From Mastigias papua (Eukaryota; Cnidaria; Scyphozoa; Rhizostomeae; Mastigiidae), in assembly GCA_964019165.1 (NCBI GenBank), contig OZ025282.1, positions 9,644,229 to 9,708,228 of the forward strand: a stretch of 64,000 nt of DNA, written 5' to 3'. Shown one piece after another: positions 1-13,300 of the stretch. How positions within the stretch are numbered: the first letter of the stretch is position 1; each line of letters begins with the position of its first letter. Below the pieces are notes generated by a model. The model searched no databases. It saw only the letters and a program-made list of their open reading frames with translations, and was not told the DNA's origin. A program made the translations under genes and the position numbers.

Positions 1-137
1 TGAAGAGCTAATGCTAATTAAGTGCATCATAATTCTCTAAGGTTCACAAACAAAACCTTTCAGGCTATAGCAGTTTGCAATAAAATAATAAATTATTCCA
101 CACGAGTACCTTGAAAGAATATCTTATAGCCACTTAC

Positions 138-1266
138 TGCAAGTAATTCGTCTTAGCTAATTTTGCTTCCCTTTTTCTCTCTTGCATCAAGTCTTGATAC
201 GTAGGAAAAGGAGGTCTAATTTTCAATTAAGGAGTAAAAAAAGAGTCAAAGCAACTCACAAACAACATCCATTAAATGACCGCTAATACTCTAAGTAGGA
301 ACTAGAAACTAGACTGCTCGCTGTAAGTAGCGAGCTACAATTGTAGAGCCTTAAAAATTTCCTCTAGAAAACGGGCACTTATTTTAGCAAAAAAAGAATT
401 TCTCTGATCCACAATACTTCAAATCCTGAAATACAAAAGTCATATAGCAAGACAATTCTGCCATAGCTGTAGTTCCAATGTTGGCTACTACATATGGGCT
501 TCAATGACACTGTCTACAAGTAAGCATAGGTGCTTTGCAGCTTGAATATAAAACTATCAATACTCTGTGCAAAAGGATACGGGTATTTTTCAACTTCTGT
601 TCGGGTTACCAGCTTCTTTAATTTTGCTGGTTCTTCAATCTGTAATCTATTTGCTGAGAGAAAATGAGCTATCAAAGGGCTTTTTCCATGCAGATTGAAA
701 GCGAACCTCTGGAACTGCGGACCAGGACCAGCCTGGTGTGACTGTGAACAAAGTATAAGAATTTAAATGAAAACAAGAACGGCTGACTTGATGGCTAGAG
801 AATCTATCAGATAAATTGCCAGAAAGATTATGCCAAAGAACAGATATTTGTTCTGACTGCAAATGCCTTGCGAGACACCATATATCAAAACTACTCCACC
901 TTGTAAGGGATAAAGTTATGCAGTTTTGCGGAATATCCTTCACTGCTTTCAGACATATCCGTAGAACAGCACTGGCTATCTTCAAAGACATAGATGTTGC
1001 AGTAAACGCTAAGAATATTCAAAAGCTTTGGCATAGTAAATACTCACCTCCTTAACATGTTTTTTCAACTTCGATTGAGATGAATGATATGTCACGTGTC
1101 CTTCCGTGTCTTGCTTTGGTGTATCCAGTTCAAGAAACATGCTCTGATTGAATGACAAGCTTGCTGGAAACAAAACGCCTGCGATTCAGCGTTGATATCC
1201 AAATATATGCTAACAAATATACATATACGCATACGCATACATATACATATACATATACGCATACGC

Positions 1267-1355
<89 letters not shown>

Positions 1356-4300
1356 CATATACATATACACATATACATATACATATAAATATACATATAC
1401 ATATAAATATACATATACATAAAGAAATGAACACATATTTGCTTGGTAGTACGCCTTTGTAAAAATTAAGTCTTGTTCAGAAATTCGTATATAATAAACA
1501 AAATATAATCAATAAGCTACTTACTTGATACGTATATAATAAATAAGCTCCATATTCTCATCAGTGGGATAACGGGTAAAGGAAATGAAATTGGCTTTTA
1601 CGTTTAATCGAAACATCTATAGTAGACAAAACTTTATGGCTCAAGCTATAGGGTACACTTGCTAGCAAACTGAGACAGGGTGTGCAATGCAAAGTGCATT
1701 AGATGGACAAATGCCTTAAGATCTGAAGAAAATCTTCATTAATTGTAGTTCCACGTCCCTGTGTATTTGGCAAACACGTGAAAGGCAATCATGTAATAGT
1801 GGTGGAAATAACTCAACAAGAATTGGAGTTGGCGTACATTTTAGCTGCTGAGTCCTATCCTCTTGAAGCGACTTCATTTGTGCTCCTTCTAACAAATTTA
1901 GATTCCATAATTTCGATGCTCCAGGAGGAGGTCTGATTCCTGAAAAGGATTGATAATATCTCAAATCTCAAATCTATCAAAATGATGCAATGCAATACAC
2001 GTTTTTCATCAAGGAAGCTCCTCTTGGCACAGTGCTGAAACTTTCGTAGTTTATCATGAGTTAGCCTAATCTGTCTAAAGACTATATATAACAATTGAAT
2101 AAACGAGATGACGAATTTGCATGCTGGGATTCTTAAAATTATATGAATTAATTTGCTTCTTAGGTCTCAAAAATCCATTGCTGAACCATCTTGATTTTTT
2201 GAGCAGTCGATCATTAGTTTCTTTGGAAGCACTTCCCTATAACAAAAACCTTCATGGTTGTTCAAAACATTCTCAAGTGAAAAGAAATGTTTCGTACTGA
2301 CCAATAGTGTCAAGACCAATAGTGCCTGACTACGAAAGCACGGCAATGCCACGTTTGAATTTATATACGTTCAAAGCAATTAAAACGACATGACAGCCAT
2401 AGCCGTAATATTCATTTGGGCAGTCATTAGTCAGGGTACGAGGCCATATTGCGCAGACAAAGACTGAATGGTACATTTAATTAACAAGAATCAATACGTT
2501 TGAATTATGTGGACATGTGGAATTTTGTACGTAAATATACTGTGGTATGTTGAGGAAAAACTTTGCACTCAACCAGACGAATTTGAAGAGGCTAAGATTA
2601 TAGGGGGATATATAAAGGAAAATTGGGATATCGCTTCACATTTAACAAATGAAAAAGGATGGTGGTTCATGACTGTTTCTATTCATTTAGTAAGTTAGTC
2701 CTTACAAAATCATCTATCCCAGCAGCTTAGCTTCAAGACATCATGTATCTCTGTCTTATTTTCTCCATAATCTACTACCATTATGTCTATATTAATGGGG
2801 CTGGAAGGCATCACTTCTCCGCGACAGAGGGTATCATTGCAAACTTAACGTAGCAAAGATGTAATTCATGTTACCTCTAAGACACTAATCTTAAATAGAA
2901 CAATATACTTTTATCAATTAGAACACGAATAAAATATTTGGCTAAGAGAAAGAGATTTCAAAACTTAAGGCTAAGTTGAGCCTGCCGAGATCGAGATAAA
3001 AAATGCTACTTTCACTCCTGGTTTAAAAAACCAGTTTAGATGAAAGCATTAAAACTGGTGATAGCAATTCAAGAAAAATTTAAAATTGGGGTGCAGCTAT
3101 CAAGGAATTGTTCAATGAAAACTTCTATAAGCTGCATAAATAATTAAAAAGCTATCACTCTTGATTGAAACTGAAAGAAGATAAGAAACCTTTGTAGAAC
3201 AATTTCAAGCTGCCATGATGGAATTAAATTCTGAGGTCACTTAAAAATATACCGAATACACCGTAATACTGGAAGTGACATAAACAAAGGTGAAAGATAA
3301 GCATACGACGGTGTATTGCAAAATGTCCGCAATGGTGCTGAATTTGGTCAGCTTACTGCTCTATTTCATACTCTGTTGCTGTTGGTAAACGATTTAAAAT
3401 AGAATAGCAGCAGACGAACTCTGAAATCTAGAATTCAAGTTCTTGAAACTAAGGAAAACAGCAACAAAGAGCTTTAGTATTACAGTATAAATAAGTTTTG
3501 CACCACATTCAAAACCTGAAAAATACTTAAAAACATTTCATTCGCAAAAACAGTCATCCCCGTCCCCGCAATAAGGTATCTCTAAAAAAGACAAAAAAAG
3601 GGACCCCCAGTATAAATGTGCAAAAATTCTTAAGTGATGTAGGGTCTAAATAAGAATTGGGCCTAGAAGAAATGGTTTCTCAAGGAAGTGAAAGACTAAA
3701 ATTTCATGCTTATAAGGAATGGATCTGCTCTAATTCAAAAAGCAGACAGTGAGAAGTTATAGAAATAATACAAAATACAATGTGCACTAGAAAGAAAGTA
3801 ACTGCAATTCATAAACAATAACTCAAGACATTTTGAGTAAAAATCTGCAGCTTTTGCATATGATTCTACTTTGCCAGCGGAGAGAGTAAGATTTAATACA
3901 ATCAAGAGAAGTGTTACTTGACATAGTACCAAGCCATTCTGCAAATAAGAGACTTGAGAGATTTTGATTTAAAAGTAAATCCCAGTATTGCTTTCAAAGC
4001 AGATGCAATCCTGCAAATTAAGAAGCACATTTCTATTGAAATGAAAGGTCGGGATGTGCACCACTTACGCAAAACAGAGGGCTCGGAGCTAGATTTCTGC
4101 CGAGAAACAGCAGAAGCAATTCCTAGTCATATTGAATTACAGACAAAAATCATAAGCATTGGCAGCTAGGAGTGCTGAAATACTTACATGAAATAGAGCT
4201 AAAAGTAAACTTATAATGCATAATTTATGGCAATTGCACAATGCCGCACTTAATACCAGTGTGAGAAAGATAGGAAAGGATTACTGAACACATGGCAAAT

Positions 4301-7300
4301 GCATAATTAGAAAACGACGTCTTCAGCCTGTGAAAACATACAAAATGTTCACTAATTAAGTGCATAAAATCGGTATTTCACCAAAAATACGCTGTCACTA
4401 CTGTAAAAGCGGCGGAACTGAGTCATTTTGAAATTTGAATAGGTGATCAGTTTGCTCAATTTGATAGTGTGCGATCGTCCAAATCGATGGTCTTAATCCA
4501 TAAGACAACAAGATTACACATTACGTGCACAAATAATAATTTTGATGTGGTGTTTTCAGCATATTCCCTTCATTAGGCACTTCATATAATGTAATATTAA
4601 CGGAGAAATGTGACCGAAAAAATTCGCCGTAGGTTCCAGAGTTGAAAAGACTGCATGCTGAATTAATTACAACTGGCATCACCAGAAGCTTCACTGTGGC
4701 AGACAAGACAAAAAAGATGTTAAAATAAAACGTAAGAACTAAATAGTTATATGCACAAATAGATAATAATGATTGAAATAGCGAAGTAAAATATGCAGTT
4801 TTTAGGTTATAAGCGAACAAAAACGTCCTTGCTTTCTTACCTGCCGCAATGACGCTTCTGTTGATACTATTTAATATATCTACCGGACTTGTTTTATTAT
4901 TAATAAATCAAACTAAATTTTAAGCGTACTATTTTCTGTGCCACTCGTAGCAGAAATGGACAAAAAGTCATCTGGCTCTGACTATGAGTGGCATTAACAA
5001 ATCATTGAAACATGGATGAAAACAAAAGAAAAAGAGAGAAACGAAGAGATCTGTGTATCTCGGCACCATCTCATTAGCCAGGCGCCGAGGTGCGCCAACT
5101 TCGTAGTAAATGGTTAATAAAAAAGGCACTGGTAAACAAACCTGTTGTGCCTGTACCAATATGATGATCTAAGTGGTTTGCGCTTTAGAAGAGCTATAGC
5201 ATCCCATTAACCCAAAGGGTAGAAGTAATGCCTGTGTACAATGCTATGTATAGCCGCCAAATTTTCAAGAACCTTGTCAAGTCTATTTTCTCCCTACCTA
5301 ACTGATCAATCATCATGCAGGATCATGACCACATATGCTAAGGCTAGGCCCATTATGCATGCTGATTGGTCAATTAGGTCGGGAGAAAATAGACCTGACA
5401 GGGCTCTCAAATATTTTGCGGCTATGCTACAATGCTATCTATCTCTGCTACATACTCAACATTGCTTGAGAGGGGAAGGGGTAAACACTTTAACTCGTTT
5501 CACGGAAAACCGACAGGAGTAAGAAAAATTCATAAAAATGTGCGGGTGCTCTAGGTACTTGTGAAGGGCATTGTAGCTGATGATGTTAGATCAGCACAAT
5601 TAGAATGTCACTGTGACTTCATAATTATCTTCATCTGAACAAAGTGAATTGCTCATTCTCAACCATTTGGGTGGCTAAATGAGCTATCGATCGATTCTTG
5701 GTAGACGCAAGGGTACTCTGGAAAGATATAGAAGGCCACAGACGATAGAAACCTGGCTTCACATCGGCTTGCTACTTGCCAGAAAGCTCAGCTAGGAGTG
5801 ACCAATAAAGTACAAGCAATCAAACGAATGCTTTGTCAAAGCATAAGACGGTAGTGTATATTGTAGATGTCCTGCTAAAGCCAATTGAAGGTAACTACCA
5901 ACTATCATAATGGTTTTTTTTCATCATTTAGCAAGTCAGCATAGTCCACCATTATGAAGAAATGTTCTAAGGCTACACTGTACAATAACTTCAAACTTGC
6001 GATAGCAAAAAGCAGAATTCACAACGAATTTCACGTCTTCTTCGTTAACCGATTTCAATTCTTAAAGATATATGGTAAAAAATATACTACAATGGAGTGG
6101 AAAAATCACAAGAAAAGGGAGCATCAAGACTTATAATTACCTGTAAACCACTCGGACATTGCCTTTAGAAGTTCTTCACGAAACTCCTCATCAAATAGTT
6201 TGAATGATATTGGAAACGACTCACAAAATGCTGCATAAATCGCCTGGGCTAGACAATCCGCAAATTTCTGTGTGGAGAGATATTACATGAAACAAGATAA
6301 TGCAAAAAGAGCGTGATTGAACAAATTCTATTGAGGCAAATAGGAATAATTTATTGAAGTCCAAGAAAGAAGTGTAAGGGCTTGCATTCTTCCATGTTAT
6401 CCAGCCCCGAGCATTCTAACTGCTGAGAGCTCAATAGTAGAAAATTCAGGAGTGTGCAGTGCAGGGGCGAACTGGTAGATTCATGGGTTACTGGTCCATG
6501 AGCAGAACGGGGCCTCTTCAATAGCTATGTCAAGGTGTGCGAAATTAGAACATTAAGTACTCACACAATATGAAATATATTATAGTAATGCATAAGGAAC
6601 TCATGATTTACCATCGTTCTTAGAAAATATGGCTTCAGGGTAGCACAAATTCTTTTCTCAATAACATAGCCGAACCCTTTTAAGCGTCCAGGCTCTTAGC
6701 CCACATCATATATGGTCGGACATGTCATTGTCTCATAGTCAGGACCTCTTGAAGGCTGTAAGCGCCAGCTTTTCTAATTTATTGAAGACACCTTGTATAC
6801 ATCATAGATGGACTATCATTAATCTTTAGTGTCACATCGCTCCATCCAGGGCGCCACTTCCTTGAGATTTTAGCCCTACTATATGACAGCCTCATCGGAT
6901 CTACATGAGATCAACACGTTAAGCAAATGCACTTGTCAAAAACCGGCAACAGTCAAACTTAAACATTAAGAGTGGCAAAGCCGAAACTGCCATATTCTGA
7001 GCAGCATAAACAAAAACTAGCAAATCGAGCTAAATCTGCGAACTGTGACAACATCATAAATATCTTTCATGCAACAAGCAAATTTTCAAGACTTTTCTCG
7101 ATTCATCCTGTCGTACTAACGTTTCAAAACAGTAGTCTGTCAACTTAATGTTTGGTTTCTGGCACCAAAAAGCCAAGGATTACATATTCAGGTTACCTTG
7201 AATCGAAAAATATTCTGTCTCACATTCTAGTAACAACGTAGAAGGGATCAGATCTCAAGAGCCTTTTATTTATTGCCATTTCCACATTAGTCCAAAAAAC

Positions 7301-10300
7301 GTTATGACTTGGAGTCACTTTCCTTCAGAGTAAGTCTACTCTGGAACACATTTAGTGACAAAATTAAGCAAAGTCCAACTCTTACATCATTTAAAAATCA
7401 AATAAAATCATGGACTGGTGAAAAGTGCACTTGCAGGCTATGTTTATAATGTATTTCTTTATATATAAATATCTAAGTAAACTTATTATATTATTAGGTC
7501 ATTTTTAAGCTTCAGTTGGAATAAATTAGTACGCTGTACTAGGCTGACTCCAACTATAAATAATATTTGTGATGGTGATGATTAGGCCTAGGCCTTAAGC
7601 CGGCGCCTACGGTCCGAATGCAAATATGGTGATTGCTCACCATCATAAGAAGAACCCAAACCGATACACATACTATCAATGTCGGATAATTCTATATTAT
7701 ATCATTATAAATAATCGATGCAGTTAATGTTAGTTTTCTAATACCTAAAATAACAACTAATTAACGCAAACAAAAACAAAAAACTACAATGTACTGAGCA
7801 ATGTAAAGAAAAAAAAACCTAGAACATGACAATATGAATTTATCTAAAAGCCCTAAATATTGATGAAAACTCTACACAATCTGCAGTTGCATGAATCGCT
7901 ATTCCACTGTTCTATTTTCTTTTTAAATTCTTAAATTGTCCTACAGTCTTTGAAAAAACTTGAAAGTGAGGGCCAACAGAGGCAGCTTCTATACTCAATA
8001 TTTACTGTACCACATCATGAACGTATATTGTCGTCCTTACTTTCGGCAGTTGCAAATGATTTACATTACGCAAATTACAAATCATTAAGTGTAATTTGGA
8101 AGTTTCTGTTACCAAAAGGCTCTGAATACCCGACAATGAAAGGTCAGAAAATACACGCTATAGCACAGCAAAATATCCAGCCATCACATGGGGAGAAAAT
8201 TGAATTCTAACGAAAGAAACTGTTGGATTTGAAATTACATATGAAATAACAAGTAGCAGGGCATCTCTCTGACATTCAACATTACATGTGTAGTTGCAAT
8301 AAAATCCTGTATACTTACTTGAAAGAAAAGATCCTTGCTTTTACTGGATATGGACAAAAACAGTCCAACAAAGCTGTCAGCCAGTCTGTTAAACAAATAT
8401 GCTTGACTTTTGGAGTTTGGCTGAAAAACAAATTTGAATTACCTTTGAACAAAATTTGTATTATTTCAAACCGCGCCTGGTGTGCATCTGTGCAAATTTA
8501 CTAACTCACGGAACTGGTGTGCATCTATCAGAAACTTACGGAATGGGATAAAATCTATCTTTAATTGGTCTACAGGCCGATACTTTCCCTATAACTTTAG
8601 GACAAAGGAATTCAAAATTCCTCCAGTAAAAAAGCAGTTGTGCACCAATTTGATTCTCTCTTCTTTTAAGACATGGTTATGTTGAACAGAAGGAAGGCCC
8701 TGATTTCAAATGAGCAGGAAAATCAGCAGTGCAATGTCTCTGTGCAGCAAAACAAGAAATAATTTGTATAATGACTATTTTCTGGTAACAAGAAACACCT
8801 CTATTCAGGAACTATTAAACCGAGATTTTCCTAAGTCATGGAAGCAAACTTAAATTTCTCTGATCAAACAGAATAGTTAATTAAGTTTGAGCGTCTGTTT
8901 GCATATTTCAAGGAAAAGACGAAATTTCTCTCAGTAAACAGCTGAGCTAATATAAGATTGCGATCGTGACCATATCATGTTGTCCCGTACACTAGAATGT
9001 GCAACAAAGAACAAGCAGACAATGGTGTTGCACAACCAGGCTTCAGAAATTAGCAATAAAATGCACAGGAATAAAATTGGGGTTGACAACATTCTGTCCC
9101 AGGACAATGAACGAGGATCAAGCTATTGCCCGAGGCAGGAACGCAATTAAGTCTATTAGGGCTCCGGGTCCAAAACTGGCTAGGGCCCCAAAATTATCCT
9201 TAATGTGTAGTATGCGATTAGTACTTGCCCCCTTGCAGTAGCAAGAACTGTTGTTTAAGATAAAAAAAGTAAACAAACTTTTTTACTCCTTACTTATGTT
9301 TATATTATATTATAGTAGATTCTTTTTAACATACTGTAAACAAGTACATGTTTATATTATTTTTTTTGTTTAACAGGGCAGTTTGAAAATCAAATATATT
9401 AACATTTGAAACTTACCCTGTATAAAGAAATTGTAAATGAAATGAAATGAAATGAAATGGGTATTAGGGGGCCCTGGGCTTCGGTACAGTTGACCCAGTG
9501 GCAAACGCGGCACTATGGCGGCACTGATCCGAGGAAAGCCTCGAGAGACAGATCTTTCACAAGACAGGCGAAGGCTTTAGCACTTGGCCACTCGACCAAA
9601 ATGCTGATTACTTACTTGAAATTTATATAGGAACCACCACCAGAATGTATCCTGGGAATAAGACGAAACAAAATGTAGCGAAATTTGATCGGCAATATTA
9701 AACAGCATTATCAAATCAAGTGAAATGATGCACAGCTTACTATAAATGTAGGAGAGAATTAATTTACTGCGAAATACGAATATTAGATAAAATGCTGCAT
9801 TGTCAGTTTAATCTAAAACTCGAATAGCTGATAGAAAACCATATTCCTCTACATATTGTCATCGTTGCTACACACCCGCACCCCCTTCCCCCCTAGAACA
9901 ATGTTGGTTCTGTGGGAAACTTGAAGTTGGCGTGGACGTGAAATTTTCCCAATAATGCATGTAAAGGTAAAGGCAAAGTTGAGTTCCATGTACGATTCCG
10001 TACGTTGGGGGAGTGCCCAGTGGTGGGACACTTATCCTGAGCCGCCGGCATAGTGATGTAGGGTGGCCAGTTCCTTTCCTCGCCGCCTTTAACTTCTCCA
10101 TTGTTGCCACCAGGTACCCATTTGCTGCTGGGTGGACAGTGGGCGAACATCCCAACTATGATCTGAGAGTTCGGCTCGAACCATCGATGTTCTGCTGAGC
10201 AGTCAAGCGCTCTAACCACTTGGCCACTCGCACCAATACTGCATGTACTTCCCCAAAAAACCAACATTGTTTCAGGGGGAGAAGGGAACGAAAGTGTATT

Positions 10301-13300
10301 ATGGAATACAAAAAGTGCAAAGTGCCTCAGGACTTTAAGGGACTGTTTTACATCTACCTTAAAAATAATACTTATTATTTACGCGTTTCTTTCTGTAATT
10401 AAAACTTTTGAAAGATGAAACAAACAAGAAAAAGATGAGAAATGCTATGGAGATTAGAACAGGTATTGCGAGTCTGGTCCTTGAAAAATTCCATTGCGCT
10501 CTTAAAGTAGACATTCAGCTTCCTTTACAACCACTGGCCAAAAAATAATACAAGGCAATCAAGAGCCATGCTATGAGAAGAAGAGCTAGCCACCAGAGTG
10601 GTGCTTCAAGTCATGCTCTAATGCTTTCTGTTACTTACTTAATGGCTTATCTATAAATATTCACTGGGCCTAGTGCATTGAATTTTATGACTCCTAAAAA
10701 GAACTGTGCAGCACGACTTAGCACAAATGAAGATTCCAACAGAGGTTTCTAACAAAGAATGATAAAACCCTCTCTAAACAAATCACAAAGGGATTAACTG
10801 CAACAGAAAGTTTTTCCTTCTCTATAAAAGAGTTCTATACATAAAGATTTGAGGTTAGACATTTTCGCGATAATATCTACAACATTGGCCATCCAGGAAA
10901 AATCTCATTGAATTGATTGAAGCCAGAAAGAAGCGTTTAGTGTTGGGAATAATGCCCAACGAAACAGACGATAAATATATAATGAAAACGATTGAATAAC
11001 AATGCCGATAACGAACATCAATCAACAAAAGAAAGATTATAAGTGAAGAATTCTGGCTAAAAAGCTAAGCACTCAAATTGACAATCCAAAGCACTGGTTT
11101 GCTTCTAGCAACCACAGATAGAAAAGTCTGCCTCTGGCATTTTGTGGAAGTCTGCAACAAATGTACCAGACAATGCCACAGCTGGGCAGATAGAGATATA
11201 AATCAAATGACCTCGGAAAATAGATAAAGTATGAATCTATGCTGTGTCTCACAATGGATGTAATAAGTTCATTTAACTGAGTTTTTGAGGCTGAAGCACC
11301 GAATAGTTGCTAATCAAGCTATAGATGTTGTTATATTTCACAAGTTCTCGATCAACTATCAACGAACACTGTACTAAAATGCATACACAAAGACGCACTT
11401 GTAAAAAATTGAATCGCATTTAGAAATGTTATCTATTTGCAAATAAGCAGTCATTAATTAGAAGCACCAAGCTCTTTGCTAATGTACCAAACTCATTTGT
11501 CAACTACCAAGACTATTTACCCTTTTCAGGAGGAAAGCCTCATGTATCAACACCGTTGCATGTGCTAAAAAGATAAAGGTTGCTGCAAACGAAAACACTA
11601 AGTATCTCACGTATAGTATAAACATTATGGGGGATAGGCGATTATCCAGTCGAAATTTCGACTGCACTCGGTCAACTTTAAGCAAATCATGAGTAGTTTC
11701 ATAACGTTACACACACGAATGTTTCTCCGTAAAAAGAAATTATCTGAAATATCTTGAAGAGGTTTGCTACTCTGCTCTAACAAATTTCGTTGCAAATAGT
11801 GATTTGATGTTGTGTGCAACTTCCAATTCGTCAAACATCATAGAAGTATGCTCTGCGTTGTAAATTTATCCTTGTAAATAAACTATGTTTTTCAGAACTT
11901 GAACTTCTACAAATAATGCCTTTTACCGAAGCAATCTAAGGTGGAATGCTGAAATTGCATGCAATGCTAGAACAACAAAGTGGCAAAATGAGATCTTTTT
12001 CTAAAACCGACATACTCCTTCGTATAACTTGTATCATTATGAACTGAAAATTGTAAACAAGATCTTCTTAAGGAATTATTCATTTATATCTCTGGGTACC
12101 GGGACTGGTAAGAATTGGGGAGGGTATTAAAACTTTTCTAAGGACAGTTGCGGAGCATGAAACTTTGTGGAGAGTTGTTGAGGGGTATGAAAGCCTTCAG
12201 AGACAACATTTGAAGATAATCAACTCAATGATTTGCAGAAGTCTGTTCATCAATGCATTTATAAGCATCTAGTTGGTAGAGTTTCTTCAATAGCAAAAGT
12301 TTTCTGTGGTATACTGTGTTATTGCAGTGCTCTTATTAGCATTCATCACAGCTGTTTGTTCAAATGAAGTTTCCAGCATAAATCAATTTTTCCATGAAAA
12401 CTTTTCTATGCCTTATGTAGAGGAATCTCAAAAAGAATGATACTTCCTCCTGTACAAAGGTTTTCCTATCAATATTTCCCAGCAAGCAATTTTGCAGAAC
12501 AGATTTTCTATAAGTGATCTTTTCAACCCCTGAGGATCTTGAAGATGAACGTGGCAATAGCTACTTTACAAGCAGCAATGAAGAAATCTACTCTGGAATC
12601 CTTACAGGGTAGATAGCAACTGGAGTGTGAAAATTTTACTTATTTCTCAATGGGGTATGAACATTCTTGGAAAAGATTTGAAAGGGTATAAAATGTTTGA
12701 CCATATTGTAGATACTAATCCGTTCCGGTACCCAGAGTTATAAATGACTAATCACTAAGACATTTTTCAAAACATTTCACCATATTTCTGTGAGAGAGCA
12801 AATGATATGAGCTGCCTGTAACATGTTCTCAATAGTATACTAAAGTTCATACACACGCTGGACAGAAGCTCTGCTGCTCCATGTGGTAAGAGCTTGATTA
12901 CATGATGAAGGTTGGCTCTCCTACCCGAGACAAATACTTCTTGCCGAGATGTCGGTATTAATAAGAAACATGCTTGAAAAGAGATTGCGATTACATGAAG
13001 ACAGGGCCAGCCCTGGTAACCGAGATCTTGCCTGCTAGGAAGTGCGCTGGCTGTTACCAGGGCCAGAAACGCGGTATTTTCGTCATGTAATCGGTTTGAT
13101 AGGGCTAGAAAGAGGGGTAGCCTATCAAGTCATATCTGCGCATCTACTGCGCAGGGATGACAGCTACGCAGCAAGAATAAATCCCCTCATGTAATCGCAA
13201 ACAAATCTCTGTCTCGTGTACCATGACTAGCCCTCTTCATAGGGCCTGTCTTTCCCATGTAATCAGGCCCTAAATTGTTGTGGCCTGTTAACACTAGATA

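Noticed and set aside
816..1055. Plus-strand open frame of 79 residues
   Set aside because: It overlaps the minus-strand FAM227 exon edge at 1048 and has no family resemblance; probably chance.
1092..1436. Long open frames in several phases on both strands
   Set aside because: They are translations of the (ATACAT)n microsatellite, repeating Tyr-Thr, Ile-His or Met-Tyr pairs.
4521..4820. Minus-strand open frame of 99 residues with a good acceptor
   Set aside because: It does not resemble the next FAM227 block, and the true next exon (1939-1838) fits in phase without it.
7198..7229. Small minus-strand exon candidate for the FAM227-like gene
   Set aside because: The exon at 8420-8319 supplies exactly the missing 34 residues in phase, so this one is not needed.
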